A stretch of DNA of 64,000 nt from JBBIPA01 sp963775935 (lineage in GTDB: Bacteria; Chloroflexota; Dehalococcoidia; GIF9; UBA5629): the NCBI GenBank assembly GCA_963775935.1, contig CAVZKR010000004.1:310001-374000 (forward strand), read 5' to 3'. A program made the position numbers and the translations under genes. The notes below the pieces were generated by a model. That model was not told the DNA's origin and searched no databases. It was given only the letters and a program-made list of their open reading frames with translations. Positions 1 to 9,152 of this stretch are shown in pieces. How positions within the stretch are numbered: the stretch's first letter is position 1; each line of letters begins with the position of its first letter.

Positions 1-53
1 TATGGTTGAAGTGTACTCTTATATCAAAGCAATCTGAAAGGAGAAGGATTATT

Positions 54-380
54 ATGGCAAAAACATCAACCGGGCTTGAAGAGAATGTTGCTGGGTTACT
101 ATGTTATGTTCTGGGTTGGATAAGCGGTCTGGTATTTATCCTCATCGAAAAAGAGAATAAATTTGTCCGCTTTCATGCCATGCAATCGATTGTCGTATTC
201 GGCGTTCTCACTGTCGCCAGTATTATTCTGAACTGGATACCGTTCATCGGCTGGGTGCTGGGCATTCTGATTTCAATACTGGCGCTGGTACTGTGGATTG
301 TTTTGATGATCAAAGCCTACCAGGGCACAAAATATAAGGTTCCCTGGGCTGGCAATTTCGCCGAGAAACAGATAGGCTAA
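54..380 (+). CDS. DUF4870-type small membrane protein
   Basis: A 108-residue protein that starts at ATG 54 behind a clear Shine-Dalgarno (AAGGAGAAGG, 38-47). An in-frame ATG at 6 lacks such a site. The N-terminal part has a Gly/Leu-rich membrane segment, then a short charged stretch with the FVRFHAMQS motif, then two hydrophobic helices near residues 45-90 and an IKAYQGTKY tail. This arrangement, with the RFHA motif after helix one, is typical of DUF4870/Tic20-like proteins of the cytoplasmic membrane. The family's function is not established. A terminator follows at once, so it is probably the last gene of its unit. Confidence 0.8.
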   Translation: MAKTSTGLEENVAGLLCYVLGWISGLVFILIEKENKFVRFHAMQSIVVFGVLTVASIILNWIPFIGWVLGILISILALVLWIVLMIKAYQGTKYKVPWAGNFAEKQIG

Positions 381-403
381 TTTAGTAAGCTTCCGACTAC
401 TTC

Positions 404-460
404 CTGGAGGTCGCCTGGTACATACAGTCTCTATCCTCAGGCGACCTCTGGTGTTTTTTT
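404..460 (+). terminator. Rho-independent terminator
   Basis: A perfect 11-bp inverted repeat, GAGGTCGCCTG (407-417) with CAGGCGACCTC (438-448), is followed by a run of seven T (454-460). It lies just after the DUF4870 gene on the + strand. Confidence 0.85.
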
Positions 461-512
461 GTGAAACCATGGACGAAGCTATTAAGACTATTCGTCTCTT
501 TTTTATCGACAA

Positions 513-1286
513 ATGACTGCATTCGGAGATAGAGTTTACGAAAAACCTTTGAAGTGGTATCAGAAGCTCGATACCGCCAAAGGTAGACTTGAAGCTGGGG
601 CTTTTATTATCGAGGGTGATAGAGCTATCAGGCAGATAATGGAAAGCCACCCCGATGCCATTATCGAAATCGTCACCAGCAGAAAACCGCTGCCTCTCTT
701 TGGAAATTGCCCCATCCGTCCGGTTACGGAGAGCCAGTTTCACTCCCTGTGCACAACGAAAACACCTCAGGGAATTCTAGCTGTTGTCCGCATACCGCCT
801 GAAACATACTCTGAGAAGCTGCCGTCAAATCCCGGTGATGCCATTTTGCTCCTCGAAGATATTCAGGACCCCGGCAATGTAGGCACGCTAATCCGTACTG
901 CCGCAGCTTTTAATTTTGCTGGGGTTATCCTCACCGAAAAATGCGCCGACCCCTTCTCGCCAAAATGCGTGCAATCAACCGCCGGCAGCGTGCTCTCGGT
1001 ATGGCTGAGAAGAACTAAAGACTATCTCGGGTTGGTGAACCCACTAAAGAACAGCGGATATGCTCTGGTTGCCACAGACCTCAATGGCAATGAGGAGCCA
1101 TCGGTTCTTCGACAGCGAAAGAAATTACTGCTGGCGCTGGGCAATGAAGCTGCTGGTGTATCTGAATCGCTACGGAAAATAGCAGACCACTATGTGAAAA
1201 TCCCTATTGCTCGTGACAAAGCAGAGTCATTGAATGTTGCCATCTGTGGCGCCATCCTCATGTATCTGAATTCCAAAAGGTCCTAG
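513..1286 (+). CDS. SpoU/TrmH-family RNA 2'-O-methyltransferase
   Basis: A 257-residue protein that would methylate a ribose 2'-OH of rRNA or tRNA using S-adenosylmethionine. The N-terminal substrate-binding domain (about 1-95, with the FIIEGDRAI motif) is followed by the trefoil-knot SPOUT domain. All three SpoU motifs are visible: LEDIQDPGNVGTLIRTA (motif 1), LALGNEAAGVS (motif 2) and VKIPI...ESLNVAICGAILMY (motif 3). Length fits the RlmB/TrmH class. The exact target cannot be read from sequence. ATG 513 has no obvious Shine-Dalgarno. It lies between a terminator and a decayed gene, so it is probably monocistronic. Confidence 0.9.
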   Translation: MTAFGDRVYEKPLKWYQKLDTAKGRLEAGAFIIEGDRAIRQIMESHPDAIIEIVTSRKPLPLFGNCPIRPVTESQFHSLCTTKTPQGILAVVRIPPETYSEKLPSNPGDAILLLEDIQDPGNVGTLIRTAAAFNFAGVILTEKCADPFSPKCVQSTAGSVLSVWLRRTKDYLGLVNPLKNSGYALVATDLNGNEEPSVLRQRKKLLLALGNEAAGVSESLRKIADHYVKIPIARDKAESLNVAICGAILMYLNSKRS

Positions 1287-1300
1287 CCCTTGAAAACTCT

Positions 1301-1347
1301 CCCTCCCTCTATCCTGAAAAAGGAGAGAGGGAGACAGGGTGAGAGGT
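1301..1347. repeat. Short dispersed hairpin element (CCCTCTATCC type)
   Basis: An intergenic hairpin pairs CCCTCTATCC (1305-1314) with GGAGAGAGGG (1322-1331), with one mismatch. It is followed by GACAGGGTGAGAGG. A related sequence in the other orientation, CCCTCACCCTATCCCTCTCCC, lies at 35728-35749. It is probably a dispersed intergenic element and could also act as a weak terminator for the SpoU gene. Confidence 0.45.
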
Positions 1348-1390
1348 TGCCAAATTTGACAAATAACCCAAAAAATCATATAAACGTAGT

Positions 1391-2786
1391 ATGAGCACTC
1401 TGAAGCTGCTTGCTTATGCAGCATTAATTTTGCTGGTGGTCACTACTGCCATGCCGACCCCGGTAACGGCTGCCGGCTGAGGCCCCACCGGTTGTCCTGG
1501 CGCCAGTTTGGTGCCAAATACAGGCCGAGTAGGCACCACAGCAACTATGACAGTCACCAGCAACAGTTTCTTCATAGAAGGTGATTATAAAATCCTGTGG
1601 AGCTCAACATCGGTATTCGAAGATGGCAAGACCACTATACTGAAGGAAGGTACTGCGTCCAAAGGTAGTCTCGCTGTCACCAACAGCTTTCCTATCCCGG
1701 AGGCGCCCTCAGGCCTGTACTATGTGGGATTTATTCGTCTTGGTCGCGATGACCCTACTATCTTCTCATTTACTGTTGTCTCCTACCTCAGAGTCCAACC
1801 CCTTTCAGCATCGCCCGGGAGCATTGTCACTGTCGCCGGTACCGGCTTACCTGCAGATAGTATGGCGTCTCTCACCTTTGACATTAAGTCTACTGATGCC
1901 AACGGCATCACCAATAAGAACGGCAGCCTTACTGTCGATTTCACCATTCCCGATACCCCAACCGGCGAACATCAAATAGCAGCCACGTCATCGAAAATAA
2001 CTACACCCATCCCTCCCACTACCATACTGGTGGTACCGGCAATTACCGTTAATCCACAATTCCCCCAGACTGGTAACAGCGTCACTATTAACGGCCGTGG
2101 TTTTGCGTCTAAAGTCCTGGTATCCATCACATTCAACGAGCTCACCATGACCAACTCACCCTCCACCGACGACACTGGTAGCTTTTCCTACAGCTTCACT
2201 CTACCGCAAAGCAAAGATCACGGGAAGCAAGTTCGTGGCCAAAGACGCCGTGGGCAATACTGGCACCTTCTCCGGTGGAAGCAAGATACCAACACCACCC
2301 CCATCTTCGCCACCACCATCTCAACCACCGCCCCCACCCCCTCAGAATCCGAGTCCGCCTGTCACACCACTGTCCAAACCGACGCCGATGGAACCCAGAG
2401 AACAGAGCTTCGGTTTGTTTGGTGCCCAACCGGTGAAATTTGTGTGGACACAGGCAACTTCCTTTGCTCCCAACACTATCACCTACACACTGGAAGTGGC
2501 TGACAACGTTAAATTCTCGCCGGTAAAATCGGGGATGCGGGCTTCGAACATTGCCCAGACCAATTTCACCCTCAACCTGCAACCTGGCACGTATTACTGG
2601 CGGGTGAAAGCCGTTAATACCAGCGGCAAAGAAAGCGATTGGGCTTATTCACGATATACTTTCAAGGTGGGTGCCATGCCGACCTGGATCTTGGTTATTG
2701 GAATTATGGTATGTTTTGTGGTTATGTATTTGCTTGTCCGTTCTTTACTGCGCCGCCGGAACAGGAACCCCTACTATTACTACTAA
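1391..2786 (+). pseudogene. Decayed secreted IPT/TIG-repeat protein with C-terminal anchor
   Basis: From ATG 1391 the reading gives a signal peptide (MSTLKLLAYAALILLVV), then an in-frame TGA at 1478-1480. The frame continues with VPNTGRVGTTATMTV and two IPT/TIG-like beta-sandwich repeats (motifs LSASPGSIVTVAGTG and NPQFPQTGNSVTINGRGF). Near 2205-2225 the frame shifts and continues as KFVAKDAVGNTGTFSGG. A proline-rich linker follows, then an FN3-like domain ending TYYWRVKAVNTSGKESDW, a transmembrane helix (about 2676-2742), and a basic, Tyr-rich tail. The intact protein would be about 460 residues, exported and anchored at its C-terminus. Two independent lesions argue for a pseudogene. Sequencing error is the alternative. 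Confidence 0.75.
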
Positions 2787-2820
2787 GGGCGGAAACTAAT
2801 TACGCATACGCTGTTTGACC

Positions 2821-3042
2821 CTATTTCCCCTGGATTTCGACGATCTTGATCTTGCTTGTCTGCCCTTTAAGAATTCTTACGTAGTTCTGGGGAACACGAA
2901 AATGCGATGCTAATAACCTGATAACCGACTGATTAGCCTTCCCTTCCCTGGGAGGCTCCTTCACCTTGACCAGAAACCTGTCTGCCTCCCTGGTGACTTC
3001 CTCCACCCTGGAATTGGGCGTCACTATAACCAAAACTTTCAT
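2821..3042 (-). CDS. DUF167 (YggU-like) protein
   Basis: A 73-residue protein. The start is taken at ATG 3042 because it overlaps the upstream mtaB stop as ATGA, the usual coupled junction. The VIVTPNSRVEEV opening, LVKVKEPPREGKAN core and IRLLASHFRVP helix are the DUF167 signature. Family members are small alpha/beta proteins of unknown biochemical role. Translational coupling to mtaB suggests co-expression with that tRNA-modification enzyme but does not show function. Confidence 0.85.
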   Translation of the reverse strand: MKVLVIVTPNSRVEEVTREADRFLVKVKEPPREGKANQSVIRLLASHFRVPQNYVRILKGQTSKIKIVEIQGK

Positions 3043-4304
3043 AGAACTACTTCCCCCCACAAGCCATCTAAATGTAATTTTAGCAGACGCGCCCTTAGAA
3101 TAGTATTGCTCAACGGTTGACGGCTTTCTGCGAACACCCGTATGTAGTTATCGGTAAGTCCGGAATAGACGCCGCTGCCACTGTCAACCTCTGTTTCCCA
3201 TACTACCGGCATAGTTCTGCCCAGGAATCGCTCCTGAAAACTCCTGGCGCTTTCCTCTGCCAGCGCCAGCATCCGCAAACTGCGTTCCTTTTTCACCTTT
3301 TCGTTCACCTGGCCTGACATCTCAGCCGCCGCTGTCTTTGGACGAGGTGAATACGAGAAGACATGAATAGCAGCAAAACCCCTGTCCCGACAGAAGCGAT
3401 AGCTTTCGTCGCACTCGGCATCGCTTTCGCCGGGAAAGCCGACCATGATATCGGTGGTTATCGCCACATCTGGCACAGCCTGTCGAATAAGTGCCACTGC
3501 CCTGGTATAGTCGGCGAGGGAATAGCCTCGCTTCATACGTTTTAATACCGTATCGCTGCCGCTCTGCAATGCCACATGAAAATGTCGACACAGCCGGGAA
3601 TCCTGCCACAGCGCAAGCAAGTCTCCAGAAATCTCCTGAGGCTGCAAAGAGGACAGGTGCAATCGGGGCACGTCTGTCTCCTCAATAATACGCAGAATGA
3701 GCTGTTTCAGAGTTACCCCATCGCAGCTATACGTGCCGATTTTGGTACCGGTGAGTATCACCTCCTTGTAGCCAGATGCGACCCTGGCTTTCACTGTCGC
3801 TACAATATCTCCCACCGGCAGGCAGAATTCTGAACCGCGCACCAGGGGCACAATGCAGTAGGCACAGAAATCAGTGCAGCCATCCTGAATTTTAATGAAG
3901 CTGCGAACACGGAATGAGTCAGCACAACCATGCTCACTGTCCAGATGCCCTGGCTGAAAGTCAAGGCTCTGTCTTACCAGTTCCGGTATATTCATTTTGT
4001 GCTCATTGCCAATAATGAGGTCAACGCCCAGACTGGTCAGCTCATGGGGAGCCCTCTCCGCATAGCAGCCAGTGGCCACAATCAATGCCTGCGGATTGTT
4101 CTTTCTCAGCAAACGCAGCAGATGCCTTGATTTACGGTCGGCAATATGAGTCACCGTGCAGGTATTGAGAATACAGACGTCAGCAGCGCCATTGCTGGCA
4201 ATATGAAAGCCCGCTTCGGCAAGCTGATGAGCCAGAAGCTCGGTCTCCGCCTGGTTCAGCTTGCACCCCAGCGTATGAAACGTGGCTACAGGTCTTTTCT
4301 CCAT
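3039..4304 (-). CDS. mtaB: tRNA t6A37 methylthiotransferase MtaB
   Basis: A 421-residue radical-SAM methylthiotransferase. It would convert N6-threonylcarbamoyladenosine 37 of ANN-decoding tRNAs to the 2-methylthio form. The N-terminal UPF0004 domain begins with FHTLGCKLNQAE and supplies three cysteines (in LGCKLN, NTCTV and ATGCYAE) for the auxiliary 4Fe-4S cluster. The radical-SAM CxxxCxxC is CTDFCAYC. The C-terminal part (about 355-421) fits a TRAM domain. The HTLGCKLNQ motif separates MtaB from MiaB and RimO. Length is normal. It is the first gene of a two-gene unit with DUF167. Confidence 0.93.
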   Translation of the reverse strand: MEKRPVATFHTLGCKLNQAETELLAHQLAEAGFHIASNGAADVCILNTCTVTHIADRKSRHLLRLLRKNNPQALIVATGCYAERAPHELTSLGVDLIIGNEHKMNIPELVRQSLDFQPGHLDSEHGCADSFRVRSFIKIQDGCTDFCAYCIVPLVRGSEFCLPVGDIVATVKARVASGYKEVILTGTKIGTYSCDGVTLKQLILRIIEETDVPRLHLSSLQPQEISGDLLALWQDSRLCRHFHVALQSGSDTVLKRMKRGYSLADYTRAVALIRQAVPDVAITTDIMVGFPGESDAECDESYRFCRDRGFAAIHVFSYSPRPKTAAAEMSGQVNEKVKKERSLRMLALAEESARSFQERFLGRTMPVVWETEVDSGSGVYSGLTDNYIRVFAESRQPLSNTILRARLLKLHLDGLWGEVVL

Positions 4305-4376
4305 AAATACTCAAAGAAATTATATTGGCAGTGCATTTGAAAGGTCAACTTAAAGACAATTTAATCGGTTAATTAT

Positions 4377-4440
4377 GTGGGAGTCACTTGCTCACAAGTG
4401 GCCGCTTTGTGGGGGGTCACCGCAGGGAGGTGACTCCCAG
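4377..4440. repeat. Dispersed palindromic repeat, family 2 (diverged copy)
   Basis: GTGGGAGTCACTTGC at the left and GGAGGTGACTCCCAG at the right form an imperfect palindrome with internal GTCACC boxes. It lies between the divergent mtaB and arfB genes. Other copies are at 15796-15856, 23986-24046, 36872-36926 and 40742-42078. Confidence 0.6.
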
Positions 4441-4482
4441 ACAAATATTGCGTAAATGAGTTGTTTACTATAAGCTCAAGGT

Positions 4483-4911
4483 ATGATTCAGATAACCCGT
4501 ACCATTGCGATTGACGAGAATGAGATCCAGGAGGATTTTATCCGTGCTTCGGGGCCAGGTGGGCAGAATGTCAATAAAGCCTCGACTGCCGTCCAGCTTC
4601 GCTTTGATGTAGCCAAGTCCCCTTCGTTGCCTGATGAAGTTCGCGAAAGGCTAGTTTCATTAGCTCGCAAGAGGATTTCTGAAGACGGTGTATTAATTAT
4701 TGATGCCAGGCGGTTCCGTACCCAGAGAGCAAATCGCCGTGATGCCCTCGAACGACTTGTAGAATTGATTCGCAAGGCTGCGCAAAAGCCCCAAATCCGA
4801 CGAAAGACAAAACCTACGCTCAGTTCAAAAATACGTCGGTTAGAGACCAAGCACCGTCGCACCAGGACCAAACGCTTACGCCGTTCAATTCAGGAAGTGG
4901 CTGATGAATAA
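4483..4911 (+). CDS. arfB: Peptidyl-tRNA hydrolase ArfB (ribosome rescue)
   Basis: A 142-residue protein with the release-factor GGQ loop, ASGPGGQNVNKASTAVQLRFD, followed by a highly basic C-terminal tail (RRKTKP...KHRRTRTKRLRR). ArfB (YaeJ) enters stalled ribosomes lacking a codon in the A site. The tail lies in the empty mRNA channel while the GGQ hydrolyses peptidyl-tRNA. Length and architecture match, and there is no stop-codon recognition domain as in RF1/RF2. The gene converges on typA with only 5 bp between stops. Confidence 0.92.
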   Translation: MIQITRTIAIDENEIQEDFIRASGPGGQNVNKASTAVQLRFDVAKSPSLPDEVRERLVSLARKRISEDGVLIIDARRFRTQRANRRDALERLVELIRKAAQKPQIRRKTKPTLSSKIRRLETKHRRTRTKRLRRSIQEVADE

Positions 4912-4916
4912 ATATC

Positions 4917-6764
4917 TTAACCGTCATCAATGCTTTGCTGCAGCTCTCGATTGGCGGCATGGCGCGCTCTAGTACGTTGATTTTGGGTTAATAACCGCTT
5001 GCGCAACCTGATATTTTTGGGTGTCACCTCGATGAGCTCGTCATCGCTGATTATGTCCAGAGCTTCTTCAAGGCTGTATTTCAATGGCGGAGTTAACTTA
5101 ACCGCAATATCGGATGTGGAAGAACGAATATTCGTTTGTTTCTTCTCTTTGGTCACATTGACGGAGAGGTCGCTCCCCCTTGAATTCATGCCCACGATCA
5201 TACCCTCGTACACGGGCGTGCCCGGTTCAATGAAGGTTATACCCCTCCCCTGGGCATTGTTCAATCCATAGGTAACCGCAATGCCCTCTTCAGAAGCTAC
5301 CAGCATGCCGTTGCGGGTGGAAACGATATCGCCATACCACGGTTCATAGCCCAGAAACAAGGTGCTCATAATCCCCTCACCCCTGGTAGCGGTTAGAAAG
5401 GTGCTCTGGAAGCCAATTAAACCACGGGTGGGGATATGATATTCCAGGCGTACATTACCCTTGCCGTCGTTGCGCATATTACTGAGTCGAGCCTGGCGCT
5501 TGCTTAAAATTTCGGTGAGAATACCAATATATTCTTCACCCGTGTCAATGATGAGCAATTCTACAGGTTCCATGAGCTTGCCATCGATTTCCTTGGTGAT
5601 AACCTCCGGCTTGGAAATTGCGAACTCGTAATCCTGGCGGCGCATGGTTTCAATAAGTATCGCCAGATGCAGCTCACCCCTGCCGCATACCAGAAAAACA
5701 TCAGGGGTTTCGGTATTCTGAACCTTCAGGCTGAGATTGGTCTCAAGCTCACGGTACAGCCTTTCACCGAGCTGCCTCGAGGTACAGTATTTCCCCTCTC
5801 TGCCGGCGAACGGGGACGTATTGACGCTGAACATCATCTTCAAGGTAGGTTCGCCGATCTCGATACGGGGCAATGCCTCCGGCTGGTCAGGGCTGGTTAT
5901 GGTATCACCGATGCTTACCTTTTCCACGCCGGTGATAGCAACAATATCGCCTGCCCTCGCCTCTTCCGTTTCCAGACGGTCAAGCCCCATGAAGGTGAAT
6001 ACTTCGCTCACTTCATAGCTCTCCATGCTGCCGTCTCGTTCTATGACAGTGACTTTATCATGCGGCTTTATGCTTCCCCGATAAATTCTACCAATGGCGA
6101 GTTTGCCCTTGTAGCTGCTATAGTCCAAATTGGATACCAGCATCTGGAATAGACCATCTTCAATGCACGGTGGTGGTACCTGGTGAAGTATGCACTCGAA
6201 CAGCGGGACAAGGTCTTCGCCCTGTTTATCCGGCTCGGTGGTGGCGGTGCCGTTTCTGGCGCTGGTATACAGTATAGGAAAATCAAGCTGGTCTGCATTG
6301 GTGACTAATTCCAGAAAAAGGTCCTGAGTCAGACTAACCACCTCGGCTATTCTGGAATTTTCCCTGTCGATTTTATTAATGACCACAATCGGTTTCAGTC
6401 CCTTATCAAGCGCCTGCTTGAGCACAAATCTGGTCTGAGGCATAGGGCCATCAATGGAATCAATCAGCAACAGGCAGCCATTCGCCATATTTATGACCCG
6501 CTCCACTTCACCGCTGAAATCGGCATGACCCGGAGTATCAATGATATTTATCTTGACACCGCGGTAGACTACCGCAGTGTTCTTGGCGAGAATGGTAATG
6601 CCTTTTTCCCGTTCCAGGGCATTCCGGTCAAGTATCAAAGTGCCCACCTGCTGGTTATCACGAAAGATTTTGCTCTGCTTCAGCATCATATCGACCAGGC
6701 TGGTCTTGCCGTGGTCGACATGGGCAATGATGACAATGTTTCTTAAGTCGTCTCGATAACTCAA
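4917..6764 (-). CDS. typA: Ribosome-associated GTPase TypA/BipA
   Basis: A 615-residue translational GTPase. G1 is AHVDHGKTSL, G2 is EREKGITI, G3 is DTPGHADF and G4 is NKID. EF-G-like domains III and V and the TypA-specific C-terminal domain follow, with motifs GRGELHLAILIETMRRQ and IPTRGLIGF. It acts on the ribosome during assembly and stress adaptation. ATG 6764 begins directly at the conserved RNIVIIAHVDHGKT region. Length is typical (about 610). It appears monocistronic; the 183-bp gap upstream shows nothing recognisable. Confidence 0.95.
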   Translation of the reverse strand: MSYRDDLRNIVIIAHVDHGKTSLVDMMLKQSKIFRDNQQVGTLILDRNALEREKGITILAKNTAVVYRGVKINIIDTPGHADFSGEVERVINMANGCLLLIDSIDGPMPQTRFVLKQALDKGLKPIVVINKIDRENSRIAEVVSLTQDLFLELVTNADQLDFPILYTSARNGTATTEPDKQGEDLVPLFECILHQVPPPCIEDGLFQMLVSNLDYSSYKGKLAIGRIYRGSIKPHDKVTVIERDGSMESYEVSEVFTFMGLDRLETEEARAGDIVAITGVEKVSIGDTITSPDQPEALPRIEIGEPTLKMMFSVNTSPFAGREGKYCTSRQLGERLYRELETNLSLKVQNTETPDVFLVCGRGELHLAILIETMRRQDYEFAISKPEVITKEIDGKLMEPVELLIIDTGEEYIGILTEILSKRQARLSNMRNDGKGNVRLEYHIPTRGLIGFQSTFLTATRGEGIMSTLFLGYEPWYGDIVSTRNGMLVASEEGIAVTYGLNNAQGRGITFIEPGTPVYEGMIVGMNSRGSDLSVNVTKEKKQTNIRSSTSDIAVKLTPPLKYSLEEALDIISDDELIEVTPKNIRLRKRLLTQNQRTRARHAANRELQQSIDDG

Positions 6765-6947
6765 ATTAATCCTGCTTTCTCAGTAATCCATAAACACATC
6801 AGAAATAGCTATTGTAGTGTATTGAACACTGCAAAATCCAATCTCGCTTCGAAATTTCAGCGACATCAGGATAATAGCAAAGATGAATGCACAAACGTCT
6901 CCCTGGATGTGATGTCATATCAAAGGGGGAATCGACGGCGTTGCCGC

Positions 6948-7874
6948 CTACATATAAAGGGGGTTGGCATCGGTGATGATTCTACCTGTTTTTGTCAGCA
7001 TCCGGCGAAGATGCTTGGAGAGGGCAAACAGCGCCTGGTGGCTGAGTCCGTCATAGGACTTCAGTTCCTTTGATAGTTTTTTTGAAATCCTGCGGTCGAC
7101 TTCTGCTGGCGATAACGCTGCGGGATTGAGGCTCTGGGAAGCGGTGGCGAATCCCCACAGGTCAACGAAAGAGGGAACGTAAACCTGGTACGGGCAAACG
7201 GTAGAGAAAACGCTTTTTAGCGTATCGACAATGTCAATAAAGTTTTGCAGGTTCGTCCAGCCAGAGGCTCCGGACTGGACTGACATGATGCCTCCATCAT
7301 TCAACCTGTCTCTAATTATCTGATAGTATTCTTGAGTATAGAGCAGGCAGGCAGGTCCCACCTCCAGGGGCTCGACCAGGTCAATGATGACCACATCAAA
7401 TCTATCTTTGGTCTCTTCCAGGTATTTCCTGGCATCGGTATAGCAAATCTCGGCACGAGGGTCATCGAAGGAATTCTGGTGGATTGCAGGGAGAAATTTA
7501 CGGCAGATATCCACCACCTGTTTATCGATATCGACCATCACCACTTTTTTCACGCTTTTATGACAGAGAACTTCACGCAGCGTGGCTCCTTCGCCGCCAC
7601 CAGCGATGAACACGGTCTCGGGATTGGGATGAGCGAGCATGGCAGGGTGCACCAGCGCCTCATGGTAAATAAACTCGTCGCACTCGCTGGATTGGATTTT
7701 GCCGTCCAGCACCAGACAGGTGCCGAAGCCGGCAGAATCGACAATAGCCACCGACTGAAACTCGGTTCGCCCTGAATACATAACCTGCTTAATGCTATGA
7801 ATTTGAACGAGGTCAGGACTGACCTTGTCATGGAGCCAGATACTATTTTCGGAATTAGCTGGATTGTTCACCAT
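6948..7874 (-). CDS. speE: Polyamine aminopropyltransferase, thermospermine-synthase-like
   Basis: A 308-residue aminopropyltransferase that transfers the aminopropyl group of decarboxylated S-adenosylmethionine to a diamine or polyamine. Visible features are YHE (70-72), the nucleotide-binding GGGEGAT (92-98), MVDID (113-117) and the TDARKYL region. The catalytic loop reads DLVEPLEVGP...LYTQEYY. This resembles the loop of ACL5/thermospermine synthases more than the DSSDPVGPA of classic spermidine synthase, so the amine acceptor is uncertain. It lies 15 bp downstream of speD, which makes its cosubstrate, so the two form an operon. Confidence 0.88.
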   Translation of the reverse strand: MVNNPANSENSIWLHDKVSPDLVQIHSIKQVMYSGRTEFQSVAIVDSAGFGTCLVLDGKIQSSECDEFIYHEALVHPAMLAHPNPETVFIAGGGEGATLREVLCHKSVKKVVMVDIDKQVVDICRKFLPAIHQNSFDDPRAEICYTDARKYLEETKDRFDVVIIDLVEPLEVGPACLLYTQEYYQIIRDRLNDGGIMSVQSGASGWTNLQNFIDIVDTLKSVFSTVCPYQVYVPSFVDLWGFATASQSLNPAALSPAEVDRRISKKLSKELKSYDGLSHQALFALSKHLRRMLTKTGRIITDANPLYM

Positions 7875-7889
7875 AGTTACCCGAATCGC

Positions 7890-8267
7890 TCATTTGCTAC
7901 CGCAGATGACCTTGTTATCCTGCAATATGCCGCGTTCTAGCTCAAGGAAAGATGACTCCTTTGCTTCCAGTTTCTCGACGAGAAGAGGTATGGCGTTCTT
8001 GGGGTCAATAGAAGTGCCGCAGGTAAAAATATCTACGGCAGCATAGCCGTGCTCAGGCCAGGTGTGAACGCAAATATGGGATTCGGCAATAACGACTACG
8101 CCGCTTACTCCCTGGGGGCTGAATTTGTGAAAAGCCTGATTTACGATGGTGGCGCCGATATGCTCGGCAGTGTCGCATAACAGATTCCTGATGGACTCTA
8201 CGTCATTAATAATCTCCCTGTTACAATCTTTCAGTTCGAGCAGCAAATGTCGTCCGAGAGCATTCAA
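7890..8267 (-). CDS. speD: S-adenosylmethionine decarboxylase proenzyme
   Basis: A 125-residue class 1B AdoMet decarboxylase. The proenzyme self-cleaves before Ser63 in the AESHICVHTWPE motif, giving the pyruvoyl cofactor. His68 and Cys83 (FTCG) match the processing and catalytic residues known from the small bacterial enzymes. It makes decarboxylated AdoMet for the downstream aminopropyltransferase. The start is TTG 8267, preceded by a GGAGGG/AAGGTGA Shine-Dalgarno region; no in-frame ATG fits the conserved LGRHLLLEL opening. Length is normal. Confidence 0.93.
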   Translation of the reverse strand: MNALGRHLLLELKDCNREIINDVESIRNLLCDTAEHIGATIVNQAFHKFSPQGVSGVVVIAESHICVHTWPEHGYAAVDIFTCGTSIDPKNAIPLLVEKLEAKESSFLELERGILQDNKVICGSK

Positions 8268-8393
8268 ATCACCTTCCCTCCTTACGCGTTTTGCCTGGTT
8301 TGATTCTTGAACTAATCAAGCAAATCGAATACGGCAACCTGTAATTGTATCGTTTGTCAGTGTGATTTTCAAGGTTATTACTGACTTTGCCTA

Positions 8394-8422
8394 TTGACAA
8401 GCGTTTCCCCACCTTGTACAAT
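8394..8422 (+). promoter_or_regulatory. Near-consensus sigma-70 promoter
   Basis: TTGACA (8394-8399), a 17-bp spacer and TACAAT (8417-8422) lie 32 bp before the start of the Cys-rich secreted protein gene. This is one of the closest matches to consensus in the window. Confidence 0.8.
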
Positions 8423-8454
8423 GTCGCCACCACATGAAAGGAGGTGACAAAACC

Positions 8455-9117
8455 ATGAGGAAAATTGCTGGCGTCTTGTTTGCCGTGCTGGCAGTGTCTC
8501 TGGTGCTGCTCCCAACACCTGCTCTTGCAGGTTCCCTCGATAAGGATTGCAGTTGGGAAAAGGTGAAATGGGAGGAGAACCCAAATTCCTGCTTTTTATA
8601 TTTGGATAACTGGGGGAAGACTCCGATAACCGCGATGTCCCGTCTAGCAGGACTTGCGTATCCTTCTTCTCTAACCGGCTGCACCCTCAGTTCAAACCCA
8701 GGCACCTGCTTTGGCAACTGCGCTGCCTGTAATGACCAGTTTGGGAATCTTGGAGGCTGCACCGATCCGAAGGTATGCAAAGTTTCTACAGAGTGCCCAG
8801 GCACAGGCAATTGTGCATTGCCGCCATCTGACTCGGGTTGTAATGCAAAAGCAGTAGTGGGCTATGCCCATTGTGCTAAATGCTGGGGAGTGAGCCTGGC
8901 GTTCGCCAACAAGAGTTGGGCCGGAAACACCCTCGGTGACGCTCCCAGAATCAGCAACAATCATCCTAACCACTTTGGCAATAGCGACCGACGCTCTGCC
9001 GGTGGCGGTGGTGATTGGGGAATCACCGGAGCTCCGCATTCAGAGTGCAAATCTGATATCTGGGCTCTGCAGTGCAATCTTGATAAAGATTCTGCCTGTC
9101 TACCAGTAAAGAAATAA
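8455..9117 (+). CDS. Secreted cysteine-rich protein of unknown function
   Basis: A 220-residue protein. ATG 8455 is preceded by a full Shine-Dalgarno (AAAGGAGGTGA, 8437-8447), which decides the start over an ATG at 8434. A Sec signal peptide (RKIAGVLFAVLAVSLVLL...ALA) would be cut after ALA. The mature part has 16 cysteines, clustered in the middle as CFGNCAACN and later CAKCW, with many Gly, Asn and Pro. It has no transmembrane segment after the signal and no domain that I recognise. Paired extracellular cysteines suggest a disulfide-stabilised or metal-binding protein. A consensus promoter, strong ribosome site and terminator suggest high expression from a monocistronic unit. Confidence 0.8.
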   Translation: MRKIAGVLFAVLAVSLVLLPTPALAGSLDKDCSWEKVKWEENPNSCFLYLDNWGKTPITAMSRLAGLAYPSSLTGCTLSSNPGTCFGNCAACNDQFGNLGGCTDPKVCKVSTECPGTGNCALPPSDSGCNAKAVVGYAHCAKCWGVSLAFANKSWAGNTLGDAPRISNNHPNHFGNSDRRSAGGGGDWGITGAPHSECKSDIWALQCNLDKDSACLPVKK

Positions 9118-9152
9118 TTTCACAGCATTCAGAAGTTTGAAAGAACTTTGAG

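Noticed and set aside
273..743. A 156-codon minus-strand frame across the first terminator
   Set aside because: It crosses a strong hairpin terminator and two genes, and shows no domain.
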